This document shows, piece by piece, positions 57,749 through 64,000 of a DNA stretch of 64,000 bases. Position 1 is the first letter of the stretch, and the number at the start of each line of letters is the position of its first letter. The notes beneath the pieces are model-generated. The model saw only the letters and a list, made by a program, of their open reading frames with translations. It had not been told where the DNA came from and made no database searches. The translations under genes and the position numbers were made by a program. Origin of the DNA: Dermatemys mawii (taxonomy: Eukaryota; Chordata; Testudines; Dermatemydidae); assembly GCA_007922305.1 (NCBI GenBank), contig ML677334.1, positions 58,598,453-58,662,452 of the forward strand. The letters run 5' to 3'.

Positions 57749-59419
57749 AATCTGGCTCAGAGAAATTTATAAACAATTCAGGAAAATAGGATCTATTAAA
57801 AATTCCTGCAGCTTACTGGAATGAGCATGTGGCTGAGACAATAAGAATTTGAGCTCAAATCTCATTTTATCAACCAAAGACCCTTTATAATTCTCTGCAA
57901 TTCACAACTCTTTTATAGCTAAACCTTACATTATTCTCATAGGAGTGTGGCAAACATCATTAGTCCCAAAACTAAAGAGGTTGTTTCAGGAATGTTCTAT
58001 ATATGTAAATATGTATATAGACAATAGTTAAGATGCCAGTACATAGTGCTCAAGAGTATGTCGTATAATTCCTGAGTTTTGTAGGATAAAATTTGTTGTG
58101 CACTGCAGATGGCTTCTTCTGGTATCTCTAATCAGCGGTTTCATGTACACAATTATATAGAAAGTTTATTAAAAAGCTAAAAACAGAATCCAGTACTCTG
58201 AGGTGGTAGATCTGTCTCATCCACTAGCTCACTGCCTCTCAAAACAAACAGTTCAGATCAATGTTTGCTTTGCTAACTGTAAAAAGGAGATATTCATTCT
58301 GTTCATGCTTACCCAACTTCATCAAGTTCTCTAAGGTGACAAACTCTTGTGTAGATGCAAACTCTAAATCCCATTTTATAGATAGAAAAATAGCGACATA
58401 GAAAAGTTGAGTGAGTTGTCTGTGTGGTATGACTATGTAGTGGACTATACCTTGGCTTCTGGCCCTACAGGTTCTGAGTTCTTGGATCTGATACTTACTT
58501 GCTGTGTGAAAGAGAGAAACCAGGCTAATCTTACAGGATCTACAAAGATACATGAAAAAAGGTGTCCTGGCTGTATTAAATCAAATAATTCTAGATCTAA
58601 GATTTCTATTTGCTCTTCTTTTCTTAAAAAACTCACAGTGAATATTCTCATCTTTTAGTATAATAATCAGATGCAATTTCTCAAATAATACAAAATAACA
58701 TAATTCAACATTTTCTGCTGCCTTGGAGGCATTCTATAATGAACCTCAACACTGTGACTAAAAAATGGATCTTCAGTACCAAAAATACAGCATCTGAGTT
58801 GTTGGAGTAAGGTCTTTGCAAGTACCAAGCTCATAGCCTATATATGTTTCAGTCATTAGGGGTAGGCATATTAATACACAGTTAGCCAGTGCGTTACACA
58901 TAGGTGTGGCACACAGATATCTTCACTGCGTGCTGAAAATTCACATGGGTAAATGAAGTGCTCTGAATCTGTAAACTGTACAGTAATGAAGCTCCTCTTC
59001 AGCATACCTTCTCACAGTATCCAAAAGAGGGACAATGAAGACCTTAAAAAAGTCTATAGTAGGGAGTTCCATTAAAGCACACTTCCTAAGGATATAGAAA
59101 TAAAAGAATGGTATTATATTGTATTAATTGAGAAACAGTATGTGATGGTATAATTAAATACTTCATCTTATTGCACATAAAGCAGGTGTGAAGCAAACTC
59201 ACAGCTGGATAAGGGCAGCTCACTCAGCTACAATGACTCATCCCCCCAGGAGAGTCTGCAGTGCGTCATCCCTCAAGCATCTTGCAACTGCCTATCCCCA
59301 CCCAAGGCTCAGGTCAGATGACTGCCAGGCACAGGTATTTCACTCTCACCACCAGAGCCACAAGTTAATCTGTGCATCAGCATCACTTAGCTGCCTTCTG
59401 GTGTTACAGATTCCCTAAG
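57749..59419. other. No gene seen
   Basis: Besides the weak MIR-like match, nothing was recognised. The open frames at 58239-58658 overlap on both strands and show no motif. Confidence 0.35.
58370..58460 (-). repeat. Possible MIR-type fragment
   Basis: CCCATTTTATAGATAGAAAA, ACATAGAAAAGTTGAGTGAG and TTGTCTGTGTGGTATGACTA loosely follow the complement of a MIR CORE region. Confidence 0.35.
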
Positions 59420-59810
59420 CTTCCCACCTACCCTTGATCCTGTTCCTGCCCAGTCTTGACTGAGCCTTGTTTCAACCTGCTTCAGCCTTGCCAAGTCCTA
59501 TTCTGACCTCGCTCCAGTCCAGTTCCTGACCCATTCCAACTCTCCATCTGCCTCCTTACCCCCAGAGCCTTGGACTAATTCCAATCTGACTCCTACCTTC
59601 AGCCTGCATCTGGGTCCTGACTTTGATCCTAATTTGGCTTGTCTCTGGACTCTGACCCCAGCTGTGACCTGTGGTCTGTCCACAGACTCCAGTCTCAAAA
59701 TTGTTCTTGTACCAGTTCTGACTCTATGTCCAGCTTCAACCCTTGGTATCTGTCCTTGATCACCACTCCAACCACCAGGCCTGACCACCTAGAACACCCA
59801 GCCTGACAGA
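59420..59810. repeat. Degenerate CCTGAC/TCTGACC-rich repeat, possible LTR part
   Basis: Words such as TGACTGAGCC, CTGACC, CCTGAC and CTCTGACCCC recur every 10-30 bp, giving a pyrimidine-biased, tandem-like texture. Similar texture on the other strand occurs at 9930-10160. The minus-strand open frame 59498-59788 is a product of this bias. Confidence 0.45.
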
Positions 59811-61929
59811 AAGGGGGAAGAGTTAAAGTTGGGTGTGCAACCAGGTAACCCTCATGTGGCATTTCCATGACTTTTGAGTACTTAACCATGCAACTTTAAG
59901 ATTCTCAATCTAGTTCTTTATATGGAATGGATGCCATATCCACATCCCTCTTTCCAAGTATAAAATTTTAATTCGACTACAAAGGTGCAGGTTTACGAGT
60001 ATTAACAACCTAGGGAAATATATGGTGTAATTTTACTTAGGTTTTAAGATACAGATGAAACATAAGATTGTAAATTGGTAGCTGATACAGAACATCTGTT
60101 TATAGAAGTATTAGATCATCTAATCTGATTATGATATTGTACGTAGAAAATTAAACAGTCACATTTTCATGCTTAAGGCTTTATTCTGTTTTATTACTGT
60201 GGATCATCTATGAAGCTAGACAGGTGGATTGGCTTCAGGCTATTTATACCACAAAACATATGAAACCCACACTGAGAATTTATCTGGTGGAATGTTTACA
60301 TTCAGTTTTGAAAACTGGTCATGTACTAAAAGAAGAATCCACAACTTAATGCATAACACGTCCATGACTTTCAGATTTAGCTACCAAAATTTTGGCCCCT
60401 TGAATCCAGACTCTAAATAAGTGGTCTGATTTCCACAGATGCTGGCCATTTTTTAAATTTTATTTAGGTGCCTAAATAAGGATTTAGGTACTTAATATTA
60501 GGCACTCAAGTTTGAAAGCTCTGGTCAATGTCTTATTAAATAGTATTCTGCCACAAACTGGTAGGCATAGGAATTGCTTGGATTCAAGGGCAACAGAATT
60601 GCCTCAACACAGTCCACCCAAACTGATGTTTCTGATACCCGAAATGCATAACTTGCCCATTGCTAACAGTTCATATATTTGTTACGAATTATATTATTTC
60701 TTCACCGAGGTAGAACACACAGTTCTTAGGTACACAAAAATAAACTTCAGTTCAATATAGCTTTATCTATCTGTCAGGTTTTTAACTTCTCCTTTTCATA
60801 TCTTTAGAAGAGCCATTTTATAATGGGCTACTGATCAGAAATGTTATTCTAATGGTGAAATCCCAAAGGAAAACATGTTTCAGATACGAAGTATTCCCCC
60901 CAGAATCCCTGGCAGTCATAGAAAATAAACTTCTTGATGTATAAAGACACTGTCACCATTGTCAAAGAACACTAGTGCAGGAAATGAACCACAAATAAAA
61001 ACAATGTGTTTCTTCCTTAGCACCAAAATAGCTGGTTTTGTATCTATAATAATTTTGAATAAAATCCCACTAAAATCATGCACATCATTATAGGAAAAAT
61101 ACTAATCTGTAGTCTTCTTAAATATCCATAGACTTCTTCAATTACTCAAGCATATAATGTACAGAAAATAAGCTTGTAAACAACATACGGAAAATGTCTC
61201 CATCAAGAGATCAAAATATAGTTTTATAAAAGATGAAATACTGTACAGTTCACACCAACTTACTCTTTCCAACAAATGGAGCCATAAATGCAATTTTCTG
61301 TCCTTTCCCCTGAAGAATTAATTTTAAGATATTCATATTTTTCTTCAAGTACATCTTAAGTCTCAATTAAACTACAAGAGGCTACAATAAAGTATCATTA
61401 AAGACCAACTTAAACTCATAATAGCAAGGAAATTCAGAGTTAGGCTAAAAATTTTGTTTCATTCCTCATCTTTAGATCGTTCTGTTGTACATAGGAATTG
61501 TATGACTCTGAGAAGTGTGTGAGCTTTCATACTGCACAGTACATATGTTCCAATATTTGGGTTGAAGGAAAGCTGACATTTTTAGACTTAATTCAGAAAT
61601 TCTCTATTTTTGTAGGATTAAGTCAGGCATCTCAGATTATTTTAACATTGTCTTCTTAATTTTTAATGTATTAACTCTTGGATATGAAAATGGAATTCTG
61701 TAACCTCATATGTTACTGTGTATTTCAGCAGCGCATTCTAAATTTAAAAGACTTTGAGCACTGCTTACTATATGAAACTGAATATATGCATTTTTGAAAA
61801 TGGCACTTAGACAAGAATGGCTTAAATGAGGTAAAAAAGACTTACGCATTCCCAATATAAATTACAAATTCAAACATTCAGGCATGAAAGTCTTTTCCTT
61901 AAGTTGTTTTCAAGCTTCATCCTTTTTTC
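59811..61929. other. No gene seen; AT-rich DNA
   Basis: Contains one short foldback at 60452-60530. Nothing else recognised. Confidence 0.35.
60452..60530. repeat. Short palindromic interspersed repeat (GGTGCCTAAATAAG type)
   Basis: TATTTAGGTGCCTAAATAAG, GATTTAGGTACTTAATATTA and GGCACTCAAGTTTGAAAGC resemble the 11175-11328 and 42551-42635 units. Confidence 0.4.
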
Positions 61930-62640
61930 TGCAATAACTAAAGCAAAGCCACAGTAGCTGCAGCCATTTGCATCTAAGGAAGAGATGTTTTGCTTTGGTG
62001 ATATAGTTAATGAGTCTAAAAATATTCAGTATAATAATTCTGTCAAAGCCCCCACAGTCTCCTCAATGAGCAGAAGCCTGCAGGATTCCAATGGGGAGCC
62101 AAGTAATGAGCTCTCAGCATTCGCTCCCACACCGTCCAGGCAAAATATACTCGGGCCTCTATGGTTCCACATCATTAGCAACATGAAACAAAGACACATG
62201 TTTGACTTTAATAAGCGACTAAAGTTGCTGGCTTATTAGGCTGTTACTGCACATAAACTCTACTTCAGTATGACAAAACAGTTCTTTGCAAACAAAAAAA
62301 AAGGTGTGGGGAGGGCTTTTGCAAACAGTTTGGTATAATTTAATCCGGTAAATGATTGAATGGAATTGAATGAAGGCACACAGGAAGTGATGAGTTTCTG
62401 ACACAGATTCTCATGGGCATCCGGCAAACTGCAGTTTCACTGCTGGAGATAATGGTTACGGTGGGCTTCAGTGAAATGCCTGGGCATATGTGACTGAGTT
62501 TTAGTTGATATTCTTGCAAGACAGGAAGTGAACAAGTTTATTTCCCACTGGGAAAGGTTCAGACATGATTAACTTGGCCATGACCAAATAGGTCAATGAT
62601 ATGACAATGAATTTCTAGCACAATAATTAAGTGGGAAAAT
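61930..62640. other. Non-repetitive block, possible regulatory DNA
   Basis: No repeat recognised. It contains ATTTGCAT (61968-61975), the POU octamer, and several ATTA/TAAT words, and is of mixed composition. Function is speculation; it may be plain unique DNA. Confidence 0.15.
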
Positions 62641-63008
62641 GTGTGTGATTTGTTTCTTCTTGTTCTTCACATACCAATAATACATTAGCATAGATGATTT
62701 AATCTTTTCCATTAAAACAAAAAATGAGAGCAGCACCTTAAAATATATTTAATTTAAATAAATATCATTTAAAATAATGTATTATTTTAGCAAAATAGTA
62801 TCACTGCTGATTTCTTTATATTTTGTTCAGGGTTTAAACTTTAATATGTTAGGATTAAAGGGCTGATGTGAAGCTATTTTCAAAGTGTTAATTACTGCAA
62901 GAAAGTTATATCTTTATGGACAACAGAAAGTAGATATTAGAAATGCCTGTATTTTAAATAAAAATGGGCTTGATCAAAATACATATTTAGAATATCTTCA
63001 TATTTATT

Positions 63009-63482
63009 TTATCCAAAATATACCTTTGTCACCTTTGTCTGGTCCTCGTCCGTCCTTCCACGAACCAAATCAACGCCACGCCATTCTATTTTGTTGTGAG
63101 CATGTTCTTTCCATTTCTGGCCAAAGAGTTTTGTCATGGGATGGGCCTGTCGTTTTTTTAGTCTATCCAGTGATTGCTTGTGGTCTCTGGGGATCCAGTC
63201 ACTGATGCGGGTTGTCCACCTATTGTCTTGCCTGCGGACTACATGACCCGCCCATCTTGGGTTTGCCTCATACATCTCCTGTACTACATTGGTCACCTCT
63301 GTATGCCTTCTGATCTCATTCAGTATAGGATCATGGAGCGATATCTTACACATTCGCCTTTCCATTGCTCTCTGGGTGACAGTGAATTGTTCTTCGTCTG
63401 CTTTCGTTGTTGACCAGCTTTCTGCTCCATATATCATTGCTGGCAGAAGAGTGGAGTTAAACAGTTCTTTCCTTTTCTTCAT
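63009..63482 (-). pseudogene. RTE-type LINE reverse transcriptase, C-terminal fragment
   Basis: 157 open codons begin with KELFNSTLLPAMIYGAESWS and continue through TVTQRAMERRMCKISLHD, NEIRRHTEVTNVV, ANPRWAGHVVRRQDNRWTT and RISDWIPRDHKQSLDR. The L-P-x-x-x-Y-G-x-E-x-W block, the QRAMER block and R-W-A-G-H-V-x-R are typical of the C-terminal part of RTE/BovB-like LINE proteins and their relatives. The catalytic domains upstream (beyond 63482 on the plus coordinates) are not present, and nothing RTE-like was recognised after it. The frame is unbroken, suggesting a younger insertion than the neighbouring relics, but as a fragment it is not functional. Confidence 0.75.
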
Positions 63483-64000
63483 GGCAGTTATGAATACATA
63501 GTTTATAACATAAAGAGAGGAAGAGTCTGGGAGTGGATGATGTTTGGCCGGACTATCTCAAAGCAGGGGAAGATACTCTCTTGAATGACTGTAGAACAGG
63601 GAGGCCTGCCTAAAAAATGAAGGGTGAATGGCTACCAGGTGAACTTTAACAGAGGAAACAGATAAACCCATTGTCTTTAAGCGTAACAAATATTCTCAAT
63701 CCTACTTATATAGGGTCTGAAACCAGTCAACATTCTTATCAGATGCCTAAGTAATAAATCTTTTCCACTTATAATCATAACTTCTCCTGGTAGATGGCTT
63801 TTGAGCATTATTAAGAATTTGTTGCACCTCCATGGAACATGGCTTTCTAAATTTTTCAAAGTCTTAATTGCCAGGCTGCTATATATAATGATTAGAGACT
63901 TGGGTGGAGAACCTTTCCCTCCTGACGAGATAGCAAGTCCATTGACAACAGGAGCATGTTGTACCTATCATTCGATAAGAGGAGTAGTTCGCTGTACTAT
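63483..64000. other. Unassigned DNA to the window end
   Basis: No open frame, repeat ends or splice-bounded exon recognised. It may be part of an interspersed repeat running out of the window. Confidence 0.25.

Noticed and set aside
59498..59788. 96-codon minus-strand frame
   Set aside because: Comes from the CTGACC-rich degenerate repeat; the product is a low-complexity Gly/Arg/Val-rich string.
1..64000. CRISPR array, operon, ribosome binding site or rRNA
   Set aside because: No regularly spaced direct repeats of CRISPR type and no prokaryotic gene organisation; the repeat content is that of a vertebrate nucleus.

Overview
This window looks like repeat-rich, gene-poor nuclear DNA of a reptile, most likely a turtle. 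The evidence is the repeat fauna: CR1 LINEs with the TTCTATGA-type 3' end, a Penelope-like element carrying the 'TTAGTCTCTAAGGTGCC' family of repeats that I associate with cryptodiran turtles, L2 and MIR-type relics, hAT and Tc1/mariner miniature elements, a Ty3/Gypsy element and an RTE-type fragment. There is no prokaryotic or organellar signature. The species assignment rests on recognising these repeats and was not tested by a search.

Layout. 1-4964: a decayed minus-strand Ty3/Gypsy retrotransposon with LTR remnants, a polypurine tract, a proline-type primer binding site, and gag, protease and reverse transcriptase remnants. It was invaded by a 626-bp TA-flanked miniature transposon and by a Penelope fragment that sits where RNase H and integrase should be. 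6376-7587: a Penelope-like element with inverted terminal arms around a GIY-YIG endonuclease relic. 9091-10440: a GC-rich transposon-like block and LTR-like repetitive DNA. 11-18 kb: AT-rich DNA with short palindromic repeats and MIR relics. 18983-19458: a miniature LTR element (LTR, primer site, 40-odd bp, polypurine tract, LTR) whose LTRs hold a tRNA-like box A/box B pair. 24223-24533: a hAT miniature element with a perfect 8-bp target duplication. 29465-30780: an L2-type LINE relic.

33356-33490 (minus) is the best candidate for host coding sequence. It is a 135-bp exon, open for 45 codons, with a strong polypyrimidine tract and AG acceptor on one side and a GTAGG donor on the other. A weaker candidate exon of matching phase lies upstream on the same strand at 47812-47955. 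If both are real, much of the window is intron of one minus-strand gene. I could not identify that gene.

41456-42243 is a solo LTR with a perfect 5-bp target duplication. 42279-43207 is bounded by two inverted copies of a ~107-bp sequence that are almost identical. 48954-50865 contains two hAT elements, one nested in a CR1 copy. 51093-51233 is a hairpin-forming miniature element. 51715-54630 is a long CR1 copy with endonuclease and reverse transcriptase relics. The rest is mostly unassigned AT-rich DNA, ending with an RTE-type reverse transcriptase fragment at 63009-63482. All transposon reading frames seen here are broken, so nothing in the window appears able to move on its own.
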